From contig JANOGU010000073.1 in assembly GCA_031406135.1 (NCBI GenBank), forward strand, positions 1-25,609: a DNA stretch of 25,609 nucleotides, in the 5' to 3' direction. The notes below the pieces were generated by a model. That model saw nothing but the letters and a program-made list of their open reading frames with translations, had not been told where the DNA came from and did no database searches. The position numbers and the translations under genes were made by a program. Shown here piece by piece: positions 14,352-22,483 of the stretch. Within the stretch, counting starts at the first letter, position 1, and each line of letters opens with the position of its first letter. This DNA comes from JANOGU01 sp031406135. Lineage in GTDB: Bacteria; Pseudomonadota; Alphaproteobacteria; Rhodobacterales; Rhodobacteraceae.

Positions 14352-14371
14352 TTGACAGAACGGGGGGTCAA
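14352..14371 (+). promoter_or_regulatory. Possible promoter/operator of the lipoprotein-Slam operon
   Basis: TTGACA at 14352-14357 matches a -35 hexamer, but the segment 17 nt further (GCACGA) is a poor -10. TTGAC (14352-14356) and GTCAA (14367-14371) form an inverted repeat with 10 nt between, so a regulator site overlapping -35 is possible. It lies 47 bp upstream of the lipoprotein start. Confidence 0.25.
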
Positions 14372-14417
14372 CCGGCACGATTTGCGGCAAAACACGCCCC
14401 TTGAGAGAGCGAGCAGC

Positions 14418-15284
14418 ATGATGATCCGGAAGCTGGTGGCGCCGTTGGCGCTGTGCGTCGTGGCCGCGTGCGACGGAAATCCCCTCGGCGCGGGCGGCGG
14501 CGGCGGCGAGCCGCCGGTGGTGGACAACGACGTCCCGGCCGCGGTGGCCCTGGACCTCGACGCCGCCGGCTACAACCCGGGCGACGCCACGATCACCGTC
14601 CGCCTGCGCAGCCAGGACGGCACCCAGCTTGACCAGTCCTATGTGCGCAACGCCGCCTTCGACATCCCGGGCTATGTCGCCTACACCACGCAGGCGACGA
14701 CATCGAACCGCTTTGCCGTGGCGCTCACCGCGGAATCAGGGGACGTCAAGGCGATCCAGGTCGTCGACGGCGGCCAGTTCTCGTCGTATTTCGCCGGCGG
14801 CTCCTTCACCCGGTCGGGCACCTTCACCAACCCCGGACCGCTGGTCGGCGCCCAGGCGGACTATTCCGGCACCTATGTCGGGCTGCTGAACACCGGGATC
14901 CCGGCCCCCGGGGGGCCGGGAGGAACCCTGAACCCGACGATTTCCGACCGCGTCACCGGCCGCGCGCTGCTCACGGCGGACTTCACCGACATGTCGGTGA
15001 GCGGCGGCGTCGACACCCGCACCAACGTGCGGACGGGCCAAATTTACGTCGACATCGCGCTGGTTCCCACGACGATCAGCACCACGGGCACCTTTGTCGG
15101 CATTGTGGAGCGGCTGGATGGCCAGTGGGTCACCGCCGGTGACTATGCCGGCATCTTCGGCACCCAGGGCGAGAACGTCGCCGCGATCCTCGTCTTCCGC
15201 CCGACGACTTCGGCGACCCTGGTGGAGCACGGGATCATCGTGCTGCCGAGCTGTGCGACCGGCGGCGGACCGGCATGCCCCTGA
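14418..15284 (+). CDS. Putative Slam-dependent surface lipoprotein
   Basis: 288-aa lipoprotein. The signal peptide ends in a lipobox, V-V-A-A-C, with acylated Cys18. A glycine/proline linker (GAGGGGGEPP) and an acidic stretch follow. The C-terminal half (from about 140) alternates glycine-rich strands (ADYSGTYVGLLNTG, RVTGRALLTADFTDMSVSGG) and ends with GDYAGIFGTQGENVAAIL, reminiscent of the G-x-F-x-G-x-x-x-x-E-x-x-G motif of transferrin-binding-protein-B-like barrels. The next gene, overlapping by 10 bp, is a Slam exporter, whose substrates are typically encoded beside it, so this is its likely cargo, displayed on the cell surface. The ligand is unknown. Start could be 14418 or the adjacent ATG at 14421. 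Confidence 0.78.
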   Translation: MMIRKLVAPLALCVVAACDGNPLGAGGGGGEPPVVDNDVPAAVALDLDAAGYNPGDATITVRLRSQDGTQLDQSYVRNAAFDIPGYVAYTTQATTSNRFAVALTAESGDVKAIQVVDGGQFSSYFAGGSFTRSGTFTNPGPLVGAQADYSGTYVGLLNTGIPAPGGPGGTLNPTISDRVTGRALLTADFTDMSVSGGVDTRTNVRTGQIYVDIALVPTTISTTGTFVGIVERLDGQWVTAGDYAGIFGTQGENVAAILVFRPTTSATLVEHGIIVLPSCATGGGPACP

Positions 15285-16666
15285 GCGCCCGTGCGGCGGC
15301 GCTGACGCTGTCAGCGCTCGTTGCACTTGCGGGATCACCGGCCGGCGCGCAGGCGACCGCGGCGGCGGAGGCGGAGGGGGCGGCCGGCTACGTGTCGCAG
15401 GACATGACGCCCGCCGCGGCGCGGCTGTTGGCGCGCAGGGCCCTGGACATCGGCCGCTCGGACCTCGCCGCCAGCATCGCCCGGCAGATCCTGGCCGCGA
15501 TCCCCGACGACCCCGAAGCGCTGATGCTCTTGGCAGCAAGCGAGGCGCAGCTTGGCAACAACGCCGCGGCGGCGGCCGCGGCCAAGCGCGCCTTCGCGAT
15601 GGCCGAGCGACCGGATTGGAAGTTCGAGTCCGCGTATCTGGCGGCCTATGCCCTGTCGCTGGCGGATCGCAAGGCCGGCGCCAAGTTCTGGCTGCGGCGG
15701 GCCAGCGACTTTGCGCCTGACGCCGCCGGTTCCTCGGCGGTCGCCAAGGGCTACCGCGACCTTGCCGCCCGCAGCCCGCTGTCCACGCGGCTATCCCTCG
15801 ATGCCGGACCCTCGGCCAACGTGAACGGCGGCAGCCGGCACGGGACGATGGAAATTTTCGGGCTCCCCTTCAACATCCCGGAGGCGCTGCCGGGCAGCAT
15901 CTGGAGCATCGGGCTCGATGCCACCTACCGCCTGGGCGAAAGCGAGCGCGGCGTGACCGAGCTGTTCGGGTCCGTGACCCACCAGTCGGTGTGGCTTTCG
16001 GACGAGGCGCTGGCGATCGCCCCGGAGGCGCGGCCGTCGGACTTCGCCTATTCCCAGATCGACGCGGGGATCGAACGGCGCTGGCTCGATCCCGGCCAGA
16101 CCTTGGTCTACCGCCTTTCGGCCGCGGCCATGGGCAACTGGTATGGCGGAGAGCCGCTGTCGCAGGGGTTGCGTCTGCGCGGGCAGATCGACTGGACCGG
16201 ACGGCCGGGCGAAATCTGGACCGGCGCGGCGCGACTGGAAGCGCTGGACAGCGCCCGCAACCCGGCGCGGGACGCCACGACCTCGGAACTGAGCGTCGGC
16301 TGGCAGAAAACCCTGGCCGGCGGCGCCAGACTGGGGCTGGACGCCGGCGTGAGGCGCACCGTTTCGGAGGCGGCGGACGTGGAGAACGATACCGCCTTCG
16401 CGCGGCTATCCTATTCGCCGGACGCGCTTCCGCTTGGCATTGCCGCGTCCTTCAACCTGGGCGTCGCGGCGCGGCGGTTTCCGCAGATGTCCGGCTTTGG
16501 CACCGACCTGACCCTGACGCTTGGCACCACGCTGACCTTCACCGAAGCCGATGTCATGGGCTTTGCCCCGCAGGTCACCATCCACGCCGAACGCACCCGG
16601 TCGGAGTTTGCCCCGCGCGATACCGAAAACCTGAGCATCGGCCTGGGGATCGTGTCGCGGTTCTGA
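15275..16666 (+). CDS. Slam-type surface lipoprotein assembly modulator (DUF560)
   Basis: 463-aa outer-membrane protein. A signal peptide (about 1-25, ending A-G-A-Q-A) leads to a periplasmic TPR-like region (about 40-135, DPEALMLLAASEAQLGNNAA) and then a beta-barrel (about 160-463) ending in the C-terminal Phe expected for insertion by the Bam machinery. This N-terminal TPR plus barrel order is the Slam/DUF560 layout; Slam proteins move lipoproteins to the outer leaflet, as shown in Neisseria. It overlaps the lipoprotein gene by 10 bp, so the pair is co-translated. No TonB-dependent receptor accompanies it in the window, unlike the classic iron-uptake loci. Confidence 0.82.
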   Translation: MPLSARAAALTLSALVALAGSPAGAQATAAAEAEGAAGYVSQDMTPAAARLLARRALDIGRSDLAASIARQILAAIPDDPEALMLLAASEAQLGNNAAAAAAAKRAFAMAERPDWKFESAYLAAYALSLADRKAGAKFWLRRASDFAPDAAGSSAVAKGYRDLAARSPLSTRLSLDAGPSANVNGGSRHGTMEIFGLPFNIPEALPGSIWSIGLDATYRLGESERGVTELFGSVTHQSVWLSDEALAIAPEARPSDFAYSQIDAGIERRWLDPGQTLVYRLSAAAMGNWYGGEPLSQGLRLRGQIDWTGRPGEIWTGAARLEALDSARNPARDATTSELSVGWQKTLAGGARLGLDAGVRRTVSEAADVENDTAFARLSYSPDALPLGIAASFNLGVAARRFPQMSGFGTDLTLTLGTTLTFTEADVMGFAPQVTIHAERTRSEFAPRDTENLSIGLGIVSRF

Positions 16667-16728
16667 GCAAAGCCGCTGGCGGATTGCCCGCGGGCGAAAT
16701 ATCCCGCAGCCTGGCAAGGGAGGCAGTC

Positions 16729-17157
16729 ATGCAGGTCCGCTATCTTCACACCATGGTCCGGGTGCTGGACCTGGACAAATCCATCGCCTTCTACAAGCTC
16801 CTGGGGCTGGAGGAGACCCGGCGCTCGGAAAGCCAGGGCGGGCGGTTCACGCTGGTGTTCATGGCCCCGCCGGGGCAGCCCGAGTGCCCGGTGGAGCTGA
16901 CCTGGAACTGGGACGGCGATGCCGGTCTGCCCTCCGACAGCCGCCACTTCGGGCACCTCGCCTATGCGGTGGAGGACATCTACGCGATGTGCGCGCATCT
17001 GCAGGCGAACGGGGTCACCATCGCCCGCTCGCCGCGCGACGGGCGGATGGCCTTCGTGCGCTCGCCCGACAACATCTCGGTGGAGCTGTTGCAGATGGGC
17101 GAGGCGCTGCCGGTGGCGGAGCCCTGGGCGTCGATGCCCAGTGTCGGGCACTGGTAG
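16729..17157 (+). CDS. gloA: Lactoylglutathione lyase (glyoxalase I)
   Basis: 142-aa VOC-superfamily enzyme that isomerises the methylglyoxal-glutathione hemithioacetal to lactoylglutathione. The four metal ligands of GlxI are in place: His7 (YLHTMVRV), Glu56 (VELTWN), His76 (FGHLAYAV) and Glu119 (SVELLQ); spacing matches E. coli GloA (5/56/74/122). The short length indicates the nickel/cobalt-dependent bacterial type. AAGGGAGG at 16715-16722 precedes ATG 16729. It follows Slam by 62 bp and is convergent with ribD, 12 bp apart. Confidence 0.95.
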   Translation: MQVRYLHTMVRVLDLDKSIAFYKLLGLEETRRSESQGGRFTLVFMAPPGQPECPVELTWNWDGDAGLPSDSRHFGHLAYAVEDIYAMCAHLQANGVTIARSPRDGRMAFVRSPDNISVELLQMGEALPVAEPWASMPSVGHW

Positions 17158-17169
17158 GCACAGCCCGCG

Positions 17170-18252
17170 TCAGTCGCGTTGCGGGAACGACCAGATGCTC
17201 AGCGTATCCGGGCCGAGGCGCCGGGTTTCGACCAGCGTCAGGCGCGGGGCCTCGCCGAGGAGGTCGAAGCGCAGCGGGCCGGTGAGCGGGTGCCCCTCGC
17301 CGCCGATCAGGACACCGCCATGGAAGAGCGCGAGCTCGTCCACGAGGCCCTCGCGGATCAGGCTGGCGGCGAGCGTGGCGCCGCCTTCGCAGAGCACACG
17401 GGTGAGGCCTTCGGCGGCCAGCGCGCGCAGCGCCGTGCCGGCGTGGCTGTCGGGCAGTTCGATCAGGCGGGCGCCGGTGGCGGCCCAGGCGGCGCGGTTT
17501 CCGGCGGGCGCGGCGGGGCCGTGCAGCATCCAGACCGGGGACTGGCGCGCGGTTGCGCCGAGGCGGCTGTGCGGGTCGTGGCGCAGGCCGGGATCGAGCA
17601 CCACGCGCACCGGCTGATGCGCGGCGCCCAGCGCGCGGACGGTGAGGTCGGGGTTGTCGGCCCGCGCGGTGCCGGCGCCGACCATGACCGCATCGTGCTG
17701 CATCCGCATCGCATGGACGGCGCGGCGGGCCTCGGAGCCGGTGATCCAGCGGCTTTCGCCGCTGGCCATGGCGGCGCGGCCGTCGAGGCTTGCCGCCAGC
17801 TTCAGCGTGACGAAAGGCAGGCCGCGCGTGACCCGCTTGAGGAACCCGGCGTTGAGGCGGGTGGCCTCGGGGGCGAGAACGCCCTCGGTGACCTCGATCC
17901 CGGCCGCGCGCAGCAGCGCATGGCCGCGACCCGCGACGCGCGGGTCGGGGTCGGTCAGCGCGGTGACGACACGGGTGACGCGGGCGGCGATCAGCGCCTC
18001 GGCACAGGGCGGCGTCCGGCCGTGATGGGCGCAGGGTTCGAGGGTGACATAGGCGGTTGCGCCGGCGGCGTCGCCGGCGGCGGCGAGCGCCTGGGTCTCC
18101 GCATGCGGAGTTCCGCCCGGGGCGGTCCAGCCACGGCCGAGCACGCGGCCGTCGCGGACCAGCACACAGCCCACCGCCGGATTGGGCCAGACCTGGCCCA
18201 GGCCCCGCGACGCCAGCCGCAGGGCATGGGCCATGTGGTCCGCGTCGGTCAC
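17170..18252 (-). CDS. ribD: Bifunctional riboflavin biosynthesis deaminase/reductase
   Basis: 360-aa two-domain enzyme of riboflavin synthesis. The N-terminal deaminase has the zinc site His50-Ala-Glu52 and Cys74/Cys83 (LEPCAHHGRTPPC). The C-terminal reductase (about 150-360) shows L-K-L-A-A-S-L-D-G-R, V-G-A-G-T-A-R-A-D-N-P and C-E-G-G. It converts the GTP-derived pyrimidine to 5-amino-6-ribitylamino-uracil phosphate in two steps. GTG start at 18252 overlaps the nrdR stop as GTGA, so it is coupled to nrdR. In many alphaproteobacteria ribE follows in the same operon; here the convergent gloA lies next, so the remaining rib genes are elsewhere. No FMN riboswitch is seen. Confidence 0.96.
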   Translation of the reverse strand: MTDADHMAHALRLASRGLGQVWPNPAVGCVLVRDGRVLGRGWTAPGGTPHAETQALAAAGDAAGATAYVTLEPCAHHGRTPPCAEALIAARVTRVVTALTDPDPRVAGRGHALLRAAGIEVTEGVLAPEATRLNAGFLKRVTRGLPFVTLKLAASLDGRAAMASGESRWITGSEARRAVHAMRMQHDAVMVGAGTARADNPDLTVRALGAAHQPVRVVLDPGLRHDPHSRLGATARQSPVWMLHGPAAPAGNRAAWAATGARLIELPDSHAGTALRALAAEGLTRVLCEGGATLAASLIREGLVDELALFHGGVLIGGEGHPLTGPLRFDLLGEAPRLTLVETRRLGPDTLSIWSFPQRD

Positions 18253-18716
18253 TCCTCGGGCTGGGCCTGCGGGCGCAGCTCCTGCACGAAACGGTCGAAG
18301 TCGTCGGCGGCCTGGAAGTTCTTGTAGACGCTGGCAAAGCGAACGTAGGCCACGGTGTCGATGCGGCTGAGGCTTTCCATCACGATGTCGCCGATGGTGC
18401 GCGAGGGGATGTCGGTTTCGCCCAGGCTTTCCAGCCGCCGCACGATGCCCGAGATCATCTGGTCGATGCGTTCGGGATCGATCGGGCGTTTCTGCATGGC
18501 GATGCGGATGGCCCGTTCCAATTTGCCGCGGTCGAACTCCTCGCGCTTGCCGGAGTTCTTGATGACCACGAGATCGCGCAACTGCACCCGTTCGTAGGTG
18601 GTGAAGCGGCCGCCGCAGGCCGGGCAGAAGCGGCGCCTGCGGATCGAGACGTGATCTTCTGCCGGACGCGAGTCCTTCACCTGCGTATCGATGTTGCCGC
18701 AGAACGGGCAGCGCAT
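18249..18716 (-). CDS. nrdR: Transcriptional repressor NrdR
   Basis: 155-aa repressor of ribonucleotide reductase genes. The zinc ribbon is complete (Cys3, Cys6, Cys31, Cys34; MRCPFC...FCPACGGRF), followed by an ATP-cone (about 46-136) that senses ATP/dATP. The start at 18716 has a strong GGGGGAGGG ribosome site. It is the first gene of an nrdR-ribD pair. No NrdR box is apparent in its own upstream region, and no nrd genes are in the window, so its targets lie elsewhere. The 223 bp between it and phoB contains a REP copy. Confidence 0.97.
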   Translation of the reverse strand: MRCPFCGNIDTQVKDSRPAEDHVSIRRRRFCPACGGRFTTYERVQLRDLVVIKNSGKREEFDRGKLERAIRIAMQKRPIDPERIDQMISGIVRRLESLGETDIPSRTIGDIVMESLSRIDTVAYVRFASVYKNFQAADDFDRFVQELRPQAQPEE

Positions 18717-18919
18717 GGCGCCCTCCCCCTTGTTGTCGTTGCCTGCCTCTAGGTCCGGGGTGTCGCCCCCCGTTGACCGCAAGACCATAGCCCGGGTCCG
18801 AGGGCTTGCATAGCGGGTTGGGACCGGCCCCAGATCGGGGGCATTGCCGCTGTGGCAGCGCGGTCTCACGCGAACGCGCGGGCGGCGGCGGCGGCGAACC
18901 TGGCGTGATCGTCCCGGCA

Positions 18920-18943
18920 ATGGCGGGGTGAACCCCGCCCTAC
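18920..18943 (-). repeat. REP palindrome overlapping the end of phoB
   Basis: The sequence starts ATGGCGGGGTGAACCCCGCC and ends CTAC. GGCGGGG (18922-18928) and CCCCGCC (18933-18939) form a perfect 7-bp stem around TGAA. It has the same ATGG...CCCTAC frame as the copies near the RAYT gene. Read on the minus strand its GTAGGG supplies the TAG stop of phoB (18940-18942). Confidence 0.8.
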
Positions 18944-19629
18944 CCCAGCGCGTAGCCGGCGCCCCTGACCGTGCGCAGGGGGTCGTCGCCGCCCTGGGCC
19001 ATCAGCGCCTTGCGCAGGCGGCCGATGTGGACGTCGACGGTGCGGGTGTCGACGTAGATGTCGCGGCCCCAGACGCGGTCGAGCAGCTGGTCACGCGAGA
19101 AGACGCGGCCGGGGCGTTCCATGAAGGTGGCGAGCAGGCGGAATTCGGTGGGGCCGAGCTTCAACGCCGCGCCGGCACGGGTCACGCGGTGGGTTTCGGG
19201 ATCGAGCCGCAGGTCGCCGAAGTCGAGGACCACGCCGACGGTGGAGGGCCGGGCGCGGCGCAACTGGGTGCGCACGCGGGCCATGAGTTCGACGACCGAG
19301 TAGGGCTTGACCACATAGTCGTCGGCCCCGGTCTCAAGGCCCCGCACGCGGTCGATTTCCTCGGACCGCGCCGACAGCATGATGATCGGAACGTTGCGGG
19401 TTTCCGGGCGCGCTTTCAGCCGGCGGCAGATTTCGATGCCGGAGACGCCGGGCAGCATCCAGTCGAGCAGAATGAGGTCGGGCGTGGATTCGCCCACCAG
19501 CATCAGCGCCTCTTCCCCGTCGGCGGCGGCGGCGACGCGGAAGCCTTCGGCCTGAAGGTTGTAGGACAGCACCTCGCGCTGCGCGCCTTCGTCTTCGACC
19601 AGCAGGACGGTGGGCTGCGCCATGGCCAT
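18940..19629 (-). CDS. phoB: Phosphate regulon response regulator PhoB
   Basis: 229-aa OmpR-type response regulator activating the phosphate regulon. Receiver domain 1-125: phosphoacceptor Asp56 (LILLDWMLP), acidic pocket E12-D13, and Lys108 (VVKPYS). The DNA-binding winged helix occupies about 135-229, with F-S-R-D-Q-L-L-D-R-V-W and R-T-V-D-V-H-I-G-R-L-R-K. The start ATG at 19629 overlaps the phoU stop as TGATG. It is last in the pst operon, so its level should rise with pst transcription (positive feedback through the Pho box before pstS). The final codon and stop lie in a REP palindrome. Confidence 0.97.
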   Translation of the reverse strand: MAMAQPTVLLVEDEGAQREVLSYNLQAEGFRVAAAADGEEALMLVGESTPDLILLDWMLPGVSGIEICRRLKARPETRNVPIIMLSARSEEIDRVRGLETGADDYVVKPYSVVELMARVRTQLRRARPSTVGVVLDFGDLRLDPETHRVTRAGAALKLGPTEFRLLATFMERPGRVFSRDQLLDRVWGRDIYVDTRTVDVHIGRLRKALMAQGGDDPLRTVRGAGYALG

Positions 19630-20345
19630 CAGCGGCCGCCCGCGGCGAGACCGGCCGTGGTTTCGGCCTTCTGCCGCGGCTCCTCGGGCATCTGTCCGGT
19701 CACCAGGTAGATCACCTGCTCGGCGATGCCGGTGGCGTGGTCGCCCACGCGCTCGATGTTCTTGGCGATGAAGTGCATGTGCATGCAGGGCGAGATGTTG
19801 CGCGGGTCTTCCATCATGTGGGTCAGGAACTCGCGGAACAAGGCGTTGTACATCTGGTCGACGTCGCGGTCGCGGACACGGACATCGGCAGCGAGCCCCA
19901 CGTCGCGGCGGATGAAGGCGTCGAGCGCGTCCTTCAGCAGCTGCTCCACGGTCCGCGCCATGCGGCGGATGCCGCCGGCGCTGCCGCCGATGGGGGCGGT
20001 CTGGATCAGCACCAGCGACCGCTTGGCGAGGTTCTTGGCATAGTCGCCGCAGCGTTCCAGCGAGGCCGCAATCTTCATCACCGTCAGCACCGTGCGCAGG
20101 TCGGAGGCGATCGGCTGGCGCTGCGCGATGACGCGGGCGCATTCGGCGTTGACCTGCTCTTCCAGCGCATCGACGGCGGTGTCGCCCTGGCGGACCTTCT
20201 CGGCCAGATCGGCGTCGCGCGTTTCCAGCGCCTGGGCGGCGTTGAGGATCGCGGTCTCGACCAGGCCGCCCATCTTCAGGACCAGGGCCTGGATACCTTC
20301 GAGGTCGCGGTCGAAGGCGGTGGCAATGTGGCGATCGCTGTTCAT
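19629..20345 (-). CDS. phoU: Phosphate transport regulator PhoU
   Basis: 238-aa all-helical protein of two PhoU repeats. Each repeat carries the metal-binding E-R-x-G-D motif: ERCGDYAKN (97-105) and ERVGDHATG (about 200). PhoU links Pst transporter state to the PhoR sensor kinase and lowers signalling when phosphate is plentiful. It starts 13 nt after pstB and overlaps phoB by one base, the usual pstB-phoU-phoB order of alphaproteobacteria. Its usual partner PhoR is not in this window. Confidence 0.97.
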   Translation of the reverse strand: MNSDRHIATAFDRDLEGIQALVLKMGGLVETAILNAAQALETRDADLAEKVRQGDTAVDALEEQVNAECARVIAQRQPIASDLRTVLTVMKIAASLERCGDYAKNLAKRSLVLIQTAPIGGSAGGIRRMARTVEQLLKDALDAFIRRDVGLAADVRVRDRDVDQMYNALFREFLTHMMEDPRNISPCMHMHFIAKNIERVGDHATGIAEQVIYLVTGQMPEEPRQKAETTAGLAAGGR

Positions 20346-20358
20346 GGCGCGCTGTCCC

Positions 20359-21159
20359 TCAGCCGATCCGGCCGGTGATGTAGGACTCCGTGCGCGGGTC
20401 CTTGGGGTTGGTGAAGATTGCGGGCGTATCGCCGTATTCGACGAGGATGCCAAGGTGGAAGAACGCCGTGCGCTGGCTGACACGGGCGGCCTGCTGCATC
20501 GAATGGGTGACGATGACGACCGAGAAGTTGGCACGCAGGTCGTCGATGAGTTCCTCGATCTGCGCCGTGGCGATGGGGTCGAGCGAAGAGCAGGGTTCGT
20601 CCATAAGCAGCACCTCCGGGCCGGTGGCAATGGCCCGCGCGATGCAGAGCCGCTGCTGCTGGCCGCCCGAAAGCCCGGTGCCAGGGTCGGCGAGGCGGTC
20701 CTTGACCTCGTTCCACAGCGCCGCGCGCTTCAGGGCCGTCTCGACCAGACCGTCGAGATCGGCCTTGGTGCTGGCAAGCCCGTGGATTTTCGGCCCGTAG
20801 GCGACGTTGTCGTAGATCGACTTGGGGAACGGGTTCGGCTTCTGGAACACCATGCCGACGCGGGCGCGCAGTTGCACGGGGTCGATCGCGGGGGCGTAGA
20901 TGTCCTCGCCGTCGAGCTTGATGTCGCCCTCGACCCGGGCGATGTCGACGGTGTCGTTCATCCGGTTCAGGCAGCGCAGAAAGGTCGACTTGCCGCAGCC
21001 CGAGGGGCCGATGAAGGCGGTGACGGTGCGGTCGAGGATGTCGACCGACACGTCCTTCAGCGCGTGCTTGGCCCCGTAGTGGACCTGCACGTCCCTGGCG
21101 GACATTTTTATCCTGTCGGCGGTCACGGATCTCTCCGTCAGCACTTTAGCGTCGAGCAT
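20359..21159 (-). CDS. pstB: Phosphate ABC transporter ATP-binding protein PstB
   Basis: 266-aa ATPase that powers high-affinity phosphate import. Walker A is G-P-S-G-C-G-K-S-T (51-59), the Q-loop region is VFQKPNPFP, the ABC signature is L-S-G-G-Q-Q-Q-R, Walker B is L-L-M-D-E-P and the H-loop is THS. The start was set at 21159 (MLDAK) because GGAGG lies 5 nt before it; an in-frame ATG at 21171 overlaps that site and has none of its own. It is 18 nt after pstA and 13 nt before phoU. Confidence 0.97.
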   Translation of the reverse strand: MLDAKVLTERSVTADRIKMSARDVQVHYGAKHALKDVSVDILDRTVTAFIGPSGCGKSTFLRCLNRMNDTVDIARVEGDIKLDGEDIYAPAIDPVQLRARVGMVFQKPNPFPKSIYDNVAYGPKIHGLASTKADLDGLVETALKRAALWNEVKDRLADPGTGLSGGQQQRLCIARAIATGPEVLLMDEPCSSLDPIATAQIEELIDDLRANFSVVIVTHSMQQAARVSQRTAFFHLGILVEYGDTPAIFTNPKDPRTESYITGRIG

Positions 21160-21177
21160 CGCATCCTCCATGGGTCG

Positions 21178-22470
21178 TCACCAGCGCCGCTCGAAACGGT
21201 TGCGCAGGTAGATGGCGAGCGCGTTCATGACCACGAGCACTGCGAGCAGGATCAGGATCGCCGCCGAGGTGCGGCTGACGAAGCCGCGTTCGGGGCTGTC
21301 GGCCCAGATGAAAATCTGTGTGGGCAGGGTGGTGGCGGCCGAGAAGGCGCCGTCGGGCACCGCCGTGATGAAGGCATTCATGCCGATCAGCAGCAGGGGT
21401 GCGGTCTCGCCGATCGCCCCGGCCAGCGCGATGATGGTGCCGGTCATAACGCCCGGCATGGCGAGCGGCAGGACATGGTGAAAGATCACCTGCTGCTTGG
21501 AGGCGCCCACCCCCAGCGCTGCCTCGCGGATCGAGGGCGGCACCGCCTTGAGCGCGGCGCGGGTGGCGATGATGATCGTGGGCAGGCTCATCAGCGCGAG
21601 CGTCAGGCCGCCGACGAAGGGCGCGCCGCGCGGCAGGCCGAACCAGTTCAGGAACACCGCCAGCGCGAGGAGGCCGAAGACGACGGAAGGCACGGCGGCG
21701 AGGTTGTTGATGTTGACTTCGATGAAGTCGGACAGCCGGTTCTTCGGCGCGAATTCCTCAAGGTAGATCGCCACGCCGATGCCCACCGGGAAGGAGATCG
21801 CAAAGCAGGTCAGCAGCAGCCAGAAGGTGCCCACGAGCGCGCCTTTGAGTCCGGCGAGTTCCGGGAAGCGCGAGTCGGCGTTGCCCACGATCCCCCAGTT
21901 CAGCGGGCTGCCGATCCGATCCTCGGCCACGAGCTTGTCGTAAGCGGCGATCTGCACGTCGGTGACGCGACGGTTCTCTTCCGGAGTGGCGCGGTCGACG
22001 AGGCCCTTGTGCAGCTGGTCGAACGGGTCGGAGACCGGGACCTTGATCGTCAGCGTCTGGCCGACGAGCGACGGATCGGCGAGCACGGCGTCGCGCACCC
22101 GGTACTGCGCCCCGTCGGACAGGAGGTCGCCGATTTCGCGCCGCGTGGCCCGGTCGGCGTCGGGGAACATCGTCTCGATCGTGTCACCCATCATGCCGCG
22201 CCAGTTCGACTTGGCGAGGTCGTCGGCTTCGATCATGGCCGGATCGATGGCGACGTCGATGGTCACATGCGTCTGGGTGAAGGCCTGGTAGCCGGTGGCC
22301 ACCAGCGAGGCGAGCATCAAGGCGAGGAAGCCGAGGGCGATCGCAATGGACGTCAGTCCGAGTGCCTTGAGCACGCGCTCGCCGCGCCGGCGTCTGGCGA
22401 CGTTGGCGGCGTAGGCGGGCGAATTCCAGTCGCGGTGAGCGGCGGGGGCGGGGCCGGCGCTGTCTGTCAT
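21178..22470 (-). CDS. pstA: Phosphate ABC transporter permease PstA with N-terminal extension
   Basis: 430-aa inner-membrane permease, longer than the roughly 300-aa E. coli protein. Residues 1-200 form an extension with one membrane helix (about 36-60) and a periplasmic segment, matching the DUF3333 domain of alphaproteobacterial PstA. The C-terminal part has about five membrane helices and the permease loop E-A-A-L-G-V-G-A-S-K-Q-Q-V with downstream P-L-A-M-P-G-V that contacts PstB. It pairs with PstC to form the channel. Start at 22470, 13 nt after the pstC stop. Confidence 0.95.
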   Translation of the reverse strand: MTDSAGPAPAAHRDWNSPAYAANVARRRRGERVLKALGLTSIAIALGFLALMLASLVATGYQAFTQTHVTIDVAIDPAMIEADDLAKSNWRGMMGDTIETMFPDADRATRREIGDLLSDGAQYRVRDAVLADPSLVGQTLTIKVPVSDPFDQLHKGLVDRATPEENRRVTDVQIAAYDKLVAEDRIGSPLNWGIVGNADSRFPELAGLKGALVGTFWLLLTCFAISFPVGIGVAIYLEEFAPKNRLSDFIEVNINNLAAVPSVVFGLLALAVFLNWFGLPRGAPFVGGLTLALMSLPTIIIATRAALKAVPPSIREAALGVGASKQQVIFHHVLPLAMPGVMTGTIIALAGAIGETAPLLLIGMNAFITAVPDGAFSAATTLPTQIFIWADSPERGFVSRTSAAILILLAVLVVMNALAIYLRNRFERRW

Positions 22471-22483
22471 GTCGGGGGCCCTT

